Assembly (NCBI GenBank): GCA_948567375.1
Contig: OX419759.1
Location: forward strand, 38,158,593-38,222,592
Source of the DNA: Lunularia cruciata
Lineage: Eukaryota; Streptophyta; Marchantiopsida; Lunulariales; Lunulariaceae
Length of the DNA stretch: 64,000 nucleotides
Direction: 5' to 3'
Positions 46,101 to 58,452 of this stretch are shown here, piece by piece; positions within the stretch are counted from its first letter, which is position 1, and each line of letters opens with the position of its first letter. A program made the translations under genes and the position numbers. The notes beneath the pieces are model-generated. The model ran no database searches. It was not told the origin of the DNA and saw only the letters and a program-made list of their open reading frames with translations.

Positions 46101-47437
46101 TATTGAAGCTCACTGTCATTTGCGCTCAATCTGTGATGCTTCCTTTCCAATACTCAAATTGGCCTGCTCCTGTTGTAAAGCATCCTCTAGAATCAGCATA
46201 AAAATGCTGACCGGTGAGGGACGTTCTTGCTGATTGAATCTGTTGGTAGACTTGATCTGTTAGAGCACAGTGTTCATTTTAAAGTTAAGAAGATAAATAG
46301 ACAAGAGGGAAAGATAGATGAGATGACGTTCATATCCCTAAATGAGGGTGATGCTGCCTGAGCACTACAGAAAAGGAAGTTAACAATGGTGATGCTTGAG
46401 CACTACAGAAGAAAATATGTTAAAGATATTGACCATTTCCTCTGAGTGGAATTTGTCGGCCATACATGCGTCAGTGGATTTGTACACTGATGATTTCAGT
46501 GATTCAGTGGTCCAAGCAAGAGTAGTGTAGAGGGTGGTGGTGGATACAGAAGAATTGTAGGTGGTTAGGTAGATGGATTAGAACCAAAATTCAGTGGAGT
46601 TCGAGTGAAGGCAAAGAAATCATGGAAAACCAACAGCCGAAGATATACTGAGAGGAAACTGAAACCGCGTAGTTGTGGATGTAGAAGTCATAATCATCTA
46701 GACATGAATGAAAAGGATTGACTTAGTAGGCGCTCTGATTTATGTATGTTCTAGAACAGAGGGGAGAGGCAGGACAGGAGGTTTGAAGTCACAATAGAGA
46801 GGATCGAACAGAATATATTCCAGGTGTATGAGATCCAGCTGCTACTTAGGTGGGTACAGGATTGCTGAGAAGGCTGAGCTAGACATAGAGCCCTTCCTAG
46901 TGAGACATAAATGAAAATGTGGGATATAAAAGTTTGGAGTTGTAGGTTATGGAAGTGAAATTGCACCGAGTTTTCCCTTGTGAGGTAATTTTTAGCAAGA
47001 ATTAGTCTTAGGATGTGCGATGGAAAGTCTTGACAGTTGGAACTGCTGGGTGTGAATGCCGAGTAAAGTTCAGCTATAGGGATATGTATAGATAGACAGA
47101 TAGCTTTTGTGGGCATGGAGCCGGGGAATGGGGAATGGGTTCCTCTTGAAATTCGGGAATATCGGTGACCGGGTGCTGACAGGCTGGGTACGCGTGTGTA
47201 CTTCTTGATGCTTTTGAGACACACTCACTCCGTTTCCTTGTGATCATAGATCTGTTATTTGTGGGTCCAGCGTTATGGATGAGGTGGGTGTTTGTCGTTT
47301 TGGTGGTTCAGCATCTTTTGTGACTTATATTGGAGAAAGAGCTGAATTTCAGGACCTCGCTTTTTCACATCTGAAGTGGGTACGGGATTTTGCGGTTGGT
47401 TTTAACGAACTGGAATTGAATCTGATTGGTAAAGAGG
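43174..47437. other. AT-rich intergenic region upstream of transporter
   Basis: No supported gene. A ~50-bp segment recurs at about 44144 and 45018 (shared AAATCATTCTTGTTCCACT). A 157-codon minus frame at 46751-47224 has no recognisable domain. A 64-codon frame at 47275-47469 overlaps the transporter start and could be an upstream ORF. Confidence 0.5.
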
Positions 47438-50400
47438 ATGTCGATCCCGGGATTGACATTACGACATGATGTCCATCCTGAGGATTACAGAGCTTCTGCA
47501 TCCCCACAAGCTCGAGAATCTTACACCAGTGTGGAATCGGAGCTTCTACTGGCTGATGGTGGGGTGAAGCTGAGGCGAGAACTTACCCTCGTCGATGCTT
47601 TAAGGTGAGTGGCGTTGGAGTGTACGCAGAGAGTGGAAGAACGTTCTTTCAACAATATAATAGTCAATTGAAACCCTTTGTTGGTTCCTCATCAAGTTTA
47701 CTCAGAAATTAGTCCTGTGGGTGAGCTTTCTTACATCTGTTTTAGCTGGTACTGCGAACAGATTCTACCTGGTTGTAATTTTGAAAGAATGGTTGACCAG
47801 AAAGCCATGTGAAGAGAAAAGGGAGTATCAGATGTACTAACATAAAGACTTCAGTTATAGTGTTGAAACCCAACGCGCTAATGAGCAAACAGCGAGCACT
47901 GACCAAAAATCGCTTGATAGAAGTATAATATTATCATTTATACCAGAGAAGCATTTGTTGGACTAATTCATCAGATGTCCAGGCAAAGGAAAATATGTAA
48001 AGGCTTCAATAACCCCCAAATTAAAAGCTGGAAGGTAACCTTCTTGACGAGGAAGTGTCCAGTTGGTCGCTTTCCCCGTTCTGCAAGTGCTGCAAAGCCT
48101 AAACCCTATATCGAAAGTCCTTGTAGGAAGTTTCTTCACGCATGAGCTAATGTCAATCAAATTGGCCAGGAAGATCGTCTAATGGCCAATTTGATCAACA
48201 TCAGCTGAAGCAGCTCTCCTGGCCGACGGACGAGTAACGAGAAAAGGCTTTGCTTGATGCAGCATTATGGTGGGAGGCATTGTGGGCAGTGGCATATTTA
48301 CCTCACCGGGAGTTGTGCTAGTATATACGGGGAGTGTAGGCGAAGGCCTCCTGTCGTGGATCTTAGCTGGAGTGCTGGCTTTGTTATCATCACTCCTCTT
48401 CGCGGAGCTGGGAGCAAGCATACCACTTGCTGGTGGAGCTGGTGCATACTTTAAGGTCCGTAATTTGTTTCTGTACCTGGACTATGCCGAAAAACTCAAG
48501 TTAACGTGGAGTTTGCTCTACATTAGTTTTTTCACAGTTTCACAGCAAGTATAGAGTTACGTGGCATTTCTCTCATCCGCTTAACATTGGGATGCTAAAC
48601 GGATGTAGAAGTGAGCAAATTCTGCATACTCTTGTTAGCTTTTGTGGAGTAGTACATCATGACTCAACCATGTCATTACAGAGTATAGATTCAAATATGA
48701 TCAAGTAAGAGAGTTCCAGTTCAGCTTTATCTGGCATTGTCTGTTCATTATTTCAGGTAAGAAAGGTTTCAGGTCGTGTATGCAACTTCGCAGGTAGCAT
48801 TTGGAGGAGCATGGTCGTTTTCGTTCGTTTGGGCAATGTTTTTCGCTATCGTGCCTGGAAGTTTGAACCTGATATCTCTTTCCTTCGCTCAGTACTTCAT
48901 CGCCGGGGTAAGCTGACAGCTAAGTGGGTAGCTTTGCTATTACGAATCATATCGACCTGCTCGAGAAGGTTTTGCTACACTACGTCATTTATCGCACACC
49001 ATGAGCAGTTCCACAAGACGGACTGCGTCACTAGGAGGTCCGAGAGTGAATGGATGCATCTTTCTTAGAGTTCAAGCAATAAATCGAGGCTTCACATTCA
49101 TGAGAACAAGTGCTCGTTCTGCTCTGAACGGCATGGGAAGAAATCTTTCACGGACCCAATTTTCCGGCTTCTGATGCCTGTTTCCTGAGAGCATGAAGCA
49201 AGATTAGAAAAAAATGGGAACAATTAAATTCTGGGGTGGGACATATCAATTTGCAAACTAGATGTACTAGACTGCTTCTTGAGAGGATATAATAGGATGC
49301 AAGAATGTATGACGGAAATTCTAACCAGCAGGGATAAGATCATACACATGGCCAATAAGAGGAGGTACAAAGCCTTCATCCAAGCTTGCCCGAAGAAAAG
49401 CAAGGGAAGTAGAAGCCAGCTGTTTCTGTGTCTGCCAATTATCTACTTTCAGATAGTGTGAATTAGTTAGTAGGAGTCTAAAAGCTAAGTTTATTGTTGG
49501 GAGTGGTAGAAGATGTGGTATTCTCTCTCGATTCAGCACTATGACGCTTATTCTATACAACATGACTTGCATATTCTTGTCTTGTTGACAGGTTTTTCCG
49601 AGTGACGGAACTGGGGAAGTGGACGAAGAAGCGCGGTATAAGTACACCGCCATTCTGTGCTTGGTAATAGTTACTGGCTTCAATTGTGCTGGTAAATTCA
49701 CCACCATTTAAATGAGAAGATAGCCCGTTGCTTTCTCAAAACCGTCCTTTCATGGATTAAGCTACTGAATATCTCTTCAGGAGACCCAGAAGAAGGATAT
49801 TGGTAACTCACTTTGTAGCCCAGGTGTGCGTGTTGTTGCCATTGTACAGAACGTACTTGGGCTATGCAAGGTAGCTTTGGTTGGACTTCTTATCGTCGTG
49901 GGTATTGTGTCTCTGACGAGAGATACGTCAGTGCTGGAAGGGAACATGAGCAAACTTTTTAAGGGGTCATCTCTCATTGGATTTGGACCAAGCATGGTCG
50001 CTGCCCTTTGGGCTTACTGTGGTTGGTGCGTTAATTTATCGCTTCCTCATGCAACGGAATCTGATTATACGGCTTTGGTATCGTGCTTCATATTGGCATG
50101 TCTCTTCTTCTTTGTGAGAGCTAATTTGTATCTTCTGTGTTTTGCTCCAGGGGAGACGTGGTTTTTCTTGCAGAGGAGCTAAAAGATCCTGGCAGGGATA
50201 TTCCACGTAGTTGCTTTGGTGGAATTGCGATTGTGGCAATCACTTACGTGAGGTCACCAATGGCCCTTTTAGATTGCTTTATCCCCCCGGCCAATTCCTT
50301 CGTACTGGATGCCTGAGAGTGATTTGGAATAGTATTAAATTCTTTGCTTAGTTCCACTCATGATGTGTAGTGTCTGCTACCAAAACGTGTAAGACAACCT

Positions 50401-53400
50401 AGGCGCCTTACACCTCGACCTGAAATTTACGGGTGGAGATATTCCCGAATTTGTCCACTCTGAAGCTCTCTAACCACCCCTTCCATGCGTCACCTATTTA
50501 GAGAGTCTTCCACTGAATTCCTGAAGAAGTTCATCGTTTTACACGTAAGCTCCTTCTGTCGTGGGCGAAGTACGGCGTTTGACATGCAAACTTGCGCTGT
50601 TTGTCGTGAGAAGTGGATTGATTAATTTTCAGGTTAAAGTTTTTTTATCCCATGTACTACCGTATTGACATGTTGACGCTTTCCATGCAGCTCCTCGTGA
50701 ATATGTCCTACTTAGCTGTTCTTCCGTCCACAGGTAAAGAACAGAGAATCACGAAGAAGGCTCAGTGGCATTACTGCATCTGTGAAAGACTTCGAAAGAC
50801 TTAGATAATATCTAACTCTACACGATTTACATAACTTGCAATGTCCCGGTGAAGATGTAATCTCCAGACTCTAGTCAGGACACATTCCTGCATGTCTTTG
50901 ACGCGTTCATAACTTTCTTACGTCACTCATTTGCTCACTTCATCACTTGATGCAGACATACAGGGTTCCATCGTGGTAGCTATGGATGCCGCAAGCGCTG
51001 TTCTAGGACCAGTTGCAGGACAATGGACTGCTATCCTTGTCGGTCTCTCTCTCTTGGGTACATTGAATGCCCAAGTGATGTACTGTGGACGCTACTTGGT
51101 TAGTCACGTTAAACCTACTTTGAAGTTTTCATCGTTGGATGGGAAATGGTCCACTGTCTGAGATCTCTTTGAAAACTGCAAGTAAAGTAACCTTACCAGA
51201 TAAACGTGCTTTAGAGAAGACGAATGGCTGTGCATTTATTTCTCAATTTGCTTGATTGGACTGAATATTTTGTAGAAATTGATGCAGATCTCTGATGGAT
51301 GAGTAGAGTTGATGTCAACCAGTTCGGCTTCACTTGATGTTCCTGTTTCTGCATACGAGGGTCTTGTTTCTCTTGAAACTTCCTTCCTGCTGATGTTTGC
51401 ATATAAGTATACCAGAAAGGTAGTTGGAGATATTACTAGCTTAGTTCATGTCAGTATTGACTTTTACTTAGTTTAGGCATACAGAGTTTCTCGCTTTACG
51501 GTTTCTTGGTTCATGACTAACTCAGGGTCGTACTGCAAATTGAAAGTGAAGGTGCTATTTATTTGATAACGTCCCTAACGATTGTCTGATTTAGTATGGT
51601 GCTGCAAGGAGTGGGGAGGCCCATAGCTGGTTGGGGCATGTTAGTGAACGTACTGGAGCCCCAACAACAGCCTTACTTATCCAGGTGCAGCATTTATAAG
51701 TTGTTCACTGGTTGTATTCGAACAATCCAAGTTTACACTTTCAGTGTCTCATTGCCGAGTAGATGATCAACCGTGGATAATGGACACTCCTTTGATCTTT
51801 AGCTGTTGTGCATTTCCTCGTCGTCAATAATTCAAAAAGCAGGAAGACAATCACGATAAACTCACAAAGTAGGGGATTTTGAACCTGGAGAAGGATGTAG
51901 AAATTATTAGTGTCCAAGTTCCGGGTATATATATATAGTTCCTCGATTTCAGTTCTCTTGATTGGTTAAGTTACGCTCGTTGGTCTTCAATTACAGCTTG
52001 TCCTCTCTATTTCGCTACATGCTTTGCTTAGCGCCGATCGATTAAAAAAAGATTATCAGTTTATCTACTGCTGTTGTTCAGGAAATATTGATATTTCGTT
52101 GTGCGTAACCTTGCATTTAATCTGTTAGATTCTTTACGTCCTTTAGGGTTTCATTTCTCATCTCGATTTGCACAGATCATGATTACATTTCATCCGCACT
52201 CCATATGCATGTAATGAGTTCTGGATCCCCCATTCTTCGAACGGGGGATCCAGAACAGAAGCCGAACATGAGAACATGAGAGCAGAAGCCGTTCGAAGAA
52301 CGGCTTCTGCTCTCATGTCCTAATATATAGTTCCTTGAGGATTTAATCTGATATACATAAGAGTGGGCTGTTCCAGGGCTTTTGGTGTGTACTCCTCCTC
52401 CTAATGTTCAGTGATTTCCTGGAGGTAATGCTTCACATACGGCTACAAATATGTGCTTGGAAAGCATGCAAGTGGATTTTGTTTCTAAGTTTAAAACATT
52501 GTTAGATGTCCGGAGTTCAAGTAAGGTTGTTCACCGCCTTCAACGCGAGAAGGACATCTTTATTCTACTTGTACGGAAAATCCCTCTGAATTCAACTCGT
52601 TAGACCCTCCTCTGAACTTTCTCACTCCGAGCTTCCTTGCGCTTCCCTCTTGATCTGGTGGCCACAATAACAGCATATGCTATCAACCTCGATATGTTAA
52701 TTATGTTTTTCATGTAATCTATCTAAGACTCACAATTTTACCAACCCTTTCCGTCTTATCTATACCGCGCAGGTCCTCAGCTACTTCGGAACAGCATCAT
52801 TTACCATTTACGGCCTCAGTTCAGTTGCACAAATGAAGATACGCCACAAGCTGGCAGATCTTCATCGTCCCTACACAGTTCCTTTTCATCCATTCGCCTC
52901 GATCCTGGTCATAGCCGTGTGCATGTAAGTGTTTTAATCTGGTATCGTCTGCGGAGCAATGCGTGGAAACTTCAACTGAAGCTTTTCTAGTGGGAAGTGA
53001 ATGAACCATAACCATGGCGTGCAAATACGGACCTTAAATGACACAACATTTAAGAGAATGGAACTGATTAAGTCTCACCGTAGTATTCTGTAAAAGTTGT
53101 CATTTGTGAAGCTAGGAACCTCTTATCATTGAGTTTTCAGAGTAACTTGAGAAACAAAGCTACTCAGATTAAGTGTGCATTGCTTACTTTCTTTTCACCC
53201 TGGCGTCTGGGGTTCTTGCTTCTGAGTTGAATTTGATCACATTCATAATATAGATTCTAATCTCTCCACGGTTGGATGTCTGTCTGTCTGTCTGTCTGTT
53301 CCAGCTACTTGGTGGTATCAGCTGTGGCAAGCGACCCTCTTCATTCCGCTTTCTCTTTCGCTTTCATATCGCTATCCTTCCCTGTCTACCATCTTTATGT

Positions 53401-53458
53401 GAAGGAACCAGCAAGCTCTTCAGAAGACATCAATACCAACTCACCTCTTCCCACTTAG
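47438..53458 (+). CDS. SLC7/LAT-like amino acid transporter (APC superfamily), 12 exons
   Basis: Model, ~520 aa: join 47438-47604, 48263-48455, 48794-48907, 49592-49691, 49824-50025, 50151-50247, 50691-50733, 50956-51098, 51595-51684, 51997-52104, 52773-52924, 53305-53458. Every junction is GT-AG and keeps frame. After a ~45-residue acidic cytosolic N-terminus, ELTLVDALSIMVGGIVGSGIF holds the TM1 GSGIF substrate loop (64-68). Then come ELGASIPLAGGAGAYF (TM2-3), WAYCGWGDVVFLAEELKDP (TM6, about 253-270), LGTLNAQVMYCGRYLYGAARSG (TM8 region), SYFGTASFTIYGL (TM10) and RPYTVPFHPFAS before the last two helices. This is the order of LAT/SLC7 light-chain transporters, which exchange neutral or cationic amino acids across membranes. 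Exon 10 (51997-52104) is the least certain: it stays open and joins well (GNIDISLC-VLSYFG) but is longer than the family norm. Substrate unknown. Confidence 0.85.
52218..52318. other. Pair of perfect hairpins in transporter intron 10
   Basis: Hairpin 1: 14-bp perfect stem (52218-52231 with 52243-52256), 11-nt loop. Hairpin 2: 21-bp perfect stem (52274-52294 with 52298-52318), 3-nt loop. TTCTTCGAAC in loop 1 (52233-52242) is the exact complement of GTTCGAAGAA (52291-52300) at the apex of hairpin 2. Function unknown; it may be a processed-RNA precursor, a tiny mobile element or a recent template-switch product. Confidence 0.85.
53277..53300 (+). repeat. TGTC microsatellite at the splice acceptor of the last transporter exon
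   Basis: Tandem TGTC/TCTG units run directly into TTCCAG/CTAC, so the repeat forms the polypyrimidine tract of the last intron. Confidence 0.85.
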
Positions 53459-55156
53459 TAGAACAATCACTAAGCACATGCTTGTCCCTTAAATTCGAGA
53501 CTGTAAACTATCTACCATCTTCAGTAGTTCCAGAAAGTTCCTCAGTCTCTGCACCTTCATAGAAGTGGCACACCCACTCGGAAATAGAGGACTATTTTAT
53601 GTCCATGGACAAGTAATCCGGGTTGTCTTGCTAGTCTGCGGACAAAACAAAACAAGACCTCTTACATATATAGGATATCCTGTAGACGATGGTCGAATAG
53701 TGAGAGTCACATTTACCAATAATTGGATCTTAGCAAGGCGGTCCAGCAAGTTGAACATTCATGCTAAACGGTTCTTATCTATTGGGTTAGTTTTGATTTA
53801 TTACTGGTAATAAGCTTAAGCTAAAGCTAAAGAGAGAAAAAAAAGAGAGAAAGATTTGATGAAGGAAAGAAGCACAGAAATAAGGTGTGAACTCTGGCAT
53901 CACATAAAGACACATAAAAACGCTTAGGTTTCTGAAAAATAGTGTGGCTCTGGACCAGAAGGTGTTTTGTCTTTCCGTCTTGTCCAGTATTAAAAATTAG
54001 TATGAATGCCCAAGATGAAGACACAAGATGTTTCATACAATTACTAGCTGGTTCTCTCCATATCTAAACATACAAGAATGTTAATTTGTCATTTTTTAAA
54101 AGTCTTGAAAGCTCTACCAAGCACGTTTTGGTGTACCTTTCCATCTGGGACTTCTTTGCGACTCCTCAATTTTGGAGAATAACCGTAATGCTTTGATTTT
54201 TTAGTTTCCTCCAATTTTGACGTACAGATGTACAGAATTTACTTAATTTGTCGTTGCACTATCTTATGCTTTGTCCCTTGAATCGTTGTCCTAAATATCG
54301 ATCGCGAAATATATATTTTTTCAAGTCTGTCGTAACACCAGAAATCATATACAAAGAGTCCAACTTCTGAATTCGAGTATATTTCGGAAAACAAAGAATT
54401 AGAAAGAAAAAGATAAGAAAAACGACGGCTACAATGTGATGGAAGTTGTCTCATCGTTTAATTTTATCCAGAAGAAGGTAAGACAATTTCATGAACGAAG
54501 AGTGAAAAAGCAAAAGTAAAGCTGACTCGCGTCTCTCATTGATGGAGATTGGCAGTACCTCCAAAGTTCAGATTCTAGTTGTGTCCAGGGCGGCGCATGA
54601 TGACTGTACAGGTGACTTGGCCTCTTTGTGTGATGGTATTGGCGGCACCTTTGAAGGAGATCTCGTACGCTTTGAGAAACCCTCACATGAGCGACCCAGT
54701 AGTCGGCACCAGCCAAATGGCCCGGTCGACTACAGTCGTTGCAATAAGGTCTCGCCGCGAGTGGCCCGCGCTTTATTGTCCGGCACCGGGACAAATATCG
54801 ACCAAGTGGCAGTATTTCTAGAGATTCGGCTTTGAAAGGGCCGATAGGCCTCCCTCTACTGTACGACGCCGGATAAGAATATTCCCCACTATCCTATCAC
54901 CAAACTCAAAGCTCAATTCCTCAGTCACCCGTAAGAAGGAAGACATATCTCCGGAGGACTTCTTCTGTCTGCTGCGGAGATCGAATCGATTTACGTCAGT
55001 AATCCCGATCCTGTCCTTTCGGCGGATTGATTGACTGATTGATAGACAATCCTGCAGTTCATATCCTCGTTTTCCTCCACGGAAATTGCTGGCTGGGAGG
55101 AGTGAATGCAGTGAGCGACTGAATAACGGTTAACATTTTCGTCGAGAGGGAACGAA
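53459..55156. other. Intergenic region with GC-rich island
   Basis: The 3' flank of the transporter, then AT-rich DNA, then a GC-richer stretch at about 54540-54840 where several frames on both strands are open (98, 80 and 101 codons). None shows a known domain; the last 300 bp is probably promoter/5' UTR of the next gene. Confidence 0.45.
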
Positions 55157-56526
55157 ATGGCCGCAGCAGCAGCAGCTGCTTCCTCTGTTCTGAGCGCGGC
55201 TGCAGTGAAGCTGCCGAGTGCAGTATGCTCGGTGAGCAGCAGAAGTAGGACTAGTACCAGGTGCCCCACACTCAGTGGTGATTATAGAGCAGGTAATGGT
55301 GTAGGGACGACGGAGTTTTCTGGAAGGGTTTTGAGGTTTGAGCAGGTTGAAGGTAAGGCGGGAGTGTCCATGAAACACTTGATGGTAGAGGCAGCTAAGA
55401 GGGTGCAGAACGGGAGAAGTTACGTGTTGAGCTCGACTCTGTGTATTGAAGAAGGAAAGGAAGAGGAAGTGGCTAAGCTGTGCAAGGATATTCTGAAGTG
55501 GGGCGCGGAAAGGAAGGTAATGGAGTTGAAGGAGTTGCTGGCAATGATTTTCGACCTTAATTTTCAGTCTTTGTGGAGATTTTACAACTGTTGAATTTGG
55601 ATGATTTCCTTGTCTGCAGCCGCTGACAGCGAGGAAGTGTTGTGAGATTTCGAAGTCAAGTGCTGATTATGTATCTTGCTTTACAGAGCCAAAAAGGTTC
55701 AGGGATCACAGTATTTGAATGCAATGTCGATGCCTATGAGAAGAATGTCCTTCATTTCTGGGAGCGGTACGACAGTTTCCAGATCATGAATGATACTCGG
55801 GCATCCCCTGAGCACACGAAGTTTTTGAACGACGTAAGTTGCCCCAATATATACATCCTTTTTGCAGAATCTATTTTACCGGAACAAGTCTCGAACACTG
55901 TGTTTCATATTCCCGGAAAGATTATGGTGGATGTGGCAAGCGGGTTTGAGTCAGTTAAAGCTGCTTCGAGTGGCTTTAGAGGAAGTTCTAATGGTTCGTA
56001 TAGATATTGAACATTTCTCTCACTTCTTGAATTGCAACGTGCAGGTAAGGCCTCTCTTGACCGGTCCAATTGGTTTAGCAGCTTATGAGTACAAGGATGG
56101 CCAAATTGGCCACATGATGAACCCAATCGGTGAGTTTTCGTCATGTCTCAAAGTTCAATATCGTGCAGGATCGACTACGGTAGAGAAAATGTCATTGTTG
56201 ACCGGGTTGGCCTCTAGAATAGTTGGATGGTTGGAGGCACTCGTTTGACGCTTTGTACTACTGCTACAATGGTAACTTTAAACTGACAAATGTTACTGAA
56301 TACAGGGCCGAAGGGCGAGGGTGGCCTCGACGATGCAACTGGTCAATCTGGTACTAAGCAACAGTCTTCATCAATAGGACAAGGACTTGTCCAAATGGAA
56401 GAGGATGAGACCACTGACAGTGTTTGGGGTCTTGACAAGTTATTGTCTAAAGTCAGGGGTGAAGATAAAGAGGCTGGCTGGAGTTTCAAGACATTGTTTG
56501 GTGATATCAAGAAAGGATCAGTATAA
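55157..56526 (+). CDS. Plastid-targeted ABM-like (dimeric alpha/beta barrel) protein, four exons
   Basis: Model, 270 aa: join 55157-55516, 55687-55833, 56045-56129, 56306-56526; donors AAG/gtaatg, GAC/gtaagt, G/gtgagt and acceptors ttacag, gtgcag, tacag all keep frame. The N-terminus (MAAAAAAASS..., Ser/Arg/Ala-rich to about residue 50) looks like a chloroplast transit peptide. Residues about 70-180 carry SSTLCIEEGKEEEVAKLCKDIL, GSGITVFECNVDAYEKNVLHFWERYDS and SPEHTKFLNDVRPLLTGPIGLAAYEYKDGQ, split over three exons. This beta-alpha-beta pattern with E-x-x-x-x-F-WERY and H-x-x-F is typical of the antibiotic biosynthesis monooxygenase-like fold. Residues ~200-270 are a polar tail (QSSSIGQ, ETTDSVWGLDKLL, WSFKTLFGDIKKG). 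Enzymatic activity cannot be inferred. Confidence 0.8.
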
Positions 56527-58440
56527 GCGTTCTGATATATAGATCTGTCTTTTAGCATTAGGCGTAAACAAGAGAACAGGAACATTTTTGTGACAGTCAA
56601 CCACCGAGCACCACCCCCTAGCCTTGCCACAGATTTTGTTTCCCTGTCTATAAATTCTAGTTGCTTTGCTGGTTATTGGTGCGTGGTAAACGGTGCGAGC
56701 TCTCTAAGACCCCAAGGTGTCCGCGGGCGAGCATGTCATGAACGAGATGCTCGCTTATCTGTAGATTAGAACACTTATTCCACTTCAGCTGAGCATGAAG
56801 CTTGAATAGAATTTAGCTGACAGAAGCAATTGTGTTCCTTCCGTGTGTCGGCAAGCGCTTGACTTCATCAGGTGTAAATCGTCGATAGAGAGAGCATGAG
56901 CTATGTGTTCTACCGAGATTGTACTATCAATATCAGTTTTAAACACCGCCCCTTCTTCAATCCGTAAGCTAGACTGCATGAGCATCCTCCACTGGCATTG
57001 CCACTTTGTGTTTCTGCGTTGAAGTGTACAGATGAGGTGATTGGACTCCTTATCTTTATCTTTCCATCCTTTCCATCTTTTCACTTGTTTATAAGATAAG
57101 CTCCTGAACAGGTACACAATGGTCACTTTCAAACTCCCTAAAATGTAAGTTATCCACTGCAATTGGGTGGCGAAAATTGGTGATCACTGGACCTCCCTAT
57201 CTAAGTCGTGATATTTTAGTAACTTCGGTTCATAAATTAAGTCCTTTCATCGTCTGGCGTGCACCTTCTTTTGGTTCTGCAGATGCTTCAGGTTTAGAGG
57301 CCATGAAAAATATTGAACATGTATCTGTTGCTTGCCTCGCCAGGAACATCTGATCCGTAGGCAGGCCTCGGACTGATATTTTCCTGCGATGTAGAACTTG
57401 GTACTGTCTTGACTTTAACCAAGTAAGTTGCCAGGGTAGTTATTCTGTTCGATTGATTATCAGTTCCGATGCACTAGGAAGCCGGTCTCATCCCCCTTTT
57501 TACTTAGGTGTGAGATCATCTTTCTTTGCGGACAGTCCCACAATCATAAAACCTCAGAGCAGCATCTAACACTACTAGCAGTCAATTTTATTTTCTGCGA
57601 GATATCAAGATGATCATCATAAAATCTGTCAGTTATATTTTGGTCACTGGACAGCAGCCACAGAGACATAGAGAGCAATTCCTCTACAGAGACTATCCCA
57701 CAGCAAGTTTCTGCAGGAGTGTGTCCCATTAGTACCTTTCTGGAACAAGATCATGATTGTTTTGAGCTGATAGCGAGCCAAATGTACCAACATCTTACAG
57801 TTTACGAATCTGATATTGAACTCATGCCCGTCAACTTTGCGTGATGCGATTTCCTTCCCAAGTACATAGTATGCTCACTTCACTCTCTCGTTTGCCGACC
57901 TATTTGTCGTTTCGAACGTGGATGCAACATGCACAACGAGTCGTCAAATCGGATCTTCGATGTTACATGCATGAGCAGTGCTGGAAATATGAACGTGCTC
58001 CGTGATTCATGTTCATGTATCTGAAGAAATTCTACTCATCAATATTTATGACAGTTTTCAATAGGTTATGTTCATCAATATTTATGACAGTTTTCAATAG
58101 GTTATGTGTAAACAATTCCCAATGCAACAAGAGTGATAGAAGATTATTCTTGTCTTGGAATTTCAGAGAAACTAGAAGAGATCCTTAAGATCTAAGTGTA
58201 GATGGGGACACAATGAGAACAAGGAGCGACGTGAAAGATATAACAAACACTAGTCGATTCAATAAAGAGAATTTATTTATTTGGAAATTCTAGATGATGA
58301 TAGTCTTCAAGTCAAAGAGACTTACGATGATCTCTAATGAGATAGAGACTATAGAACTAGCCGTGGCAGATGGAGAGATAGATTGGTAGAGCAAGAATGA
58401 TGTTGTAGAAATGTACATTTGTGCAACTGTAGAAAATATG
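56527..58440. other. Intergenic region, no gene seen
   Basis: The 3' flank of the ABM-like gene, then unassigned sequence. A perfect 36-bp tandem duplication lies at 58036-58107. The minus-strand frames here (125 and 61 codons) have no recognisable domain. Confidence 0.5.
58036..58107. repeat. 36-bp tandem duplication
   Basis: TCATCAATATTTATGACAG... with end TAGGTTATGT occurs twice in a row without visible change. Confidence 0.85.
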
Positions 58441-58452
58441 TATTTATAGCGA

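Noticed and set aside
46751-47224. 157-codon minus-strand frame upstream of the transporter
   Set aside because: No domain, no good start context and Ser/Leu/Ile-rich shadow-like composition; it probably overlaps the transporter promoter/5' UTR.
56785-57162. 125-codon minus-strand frame
   Set aside because: No recognisable motif, located in the 3' flank of the ABM-like gene; no splice-compatible neighbours found.
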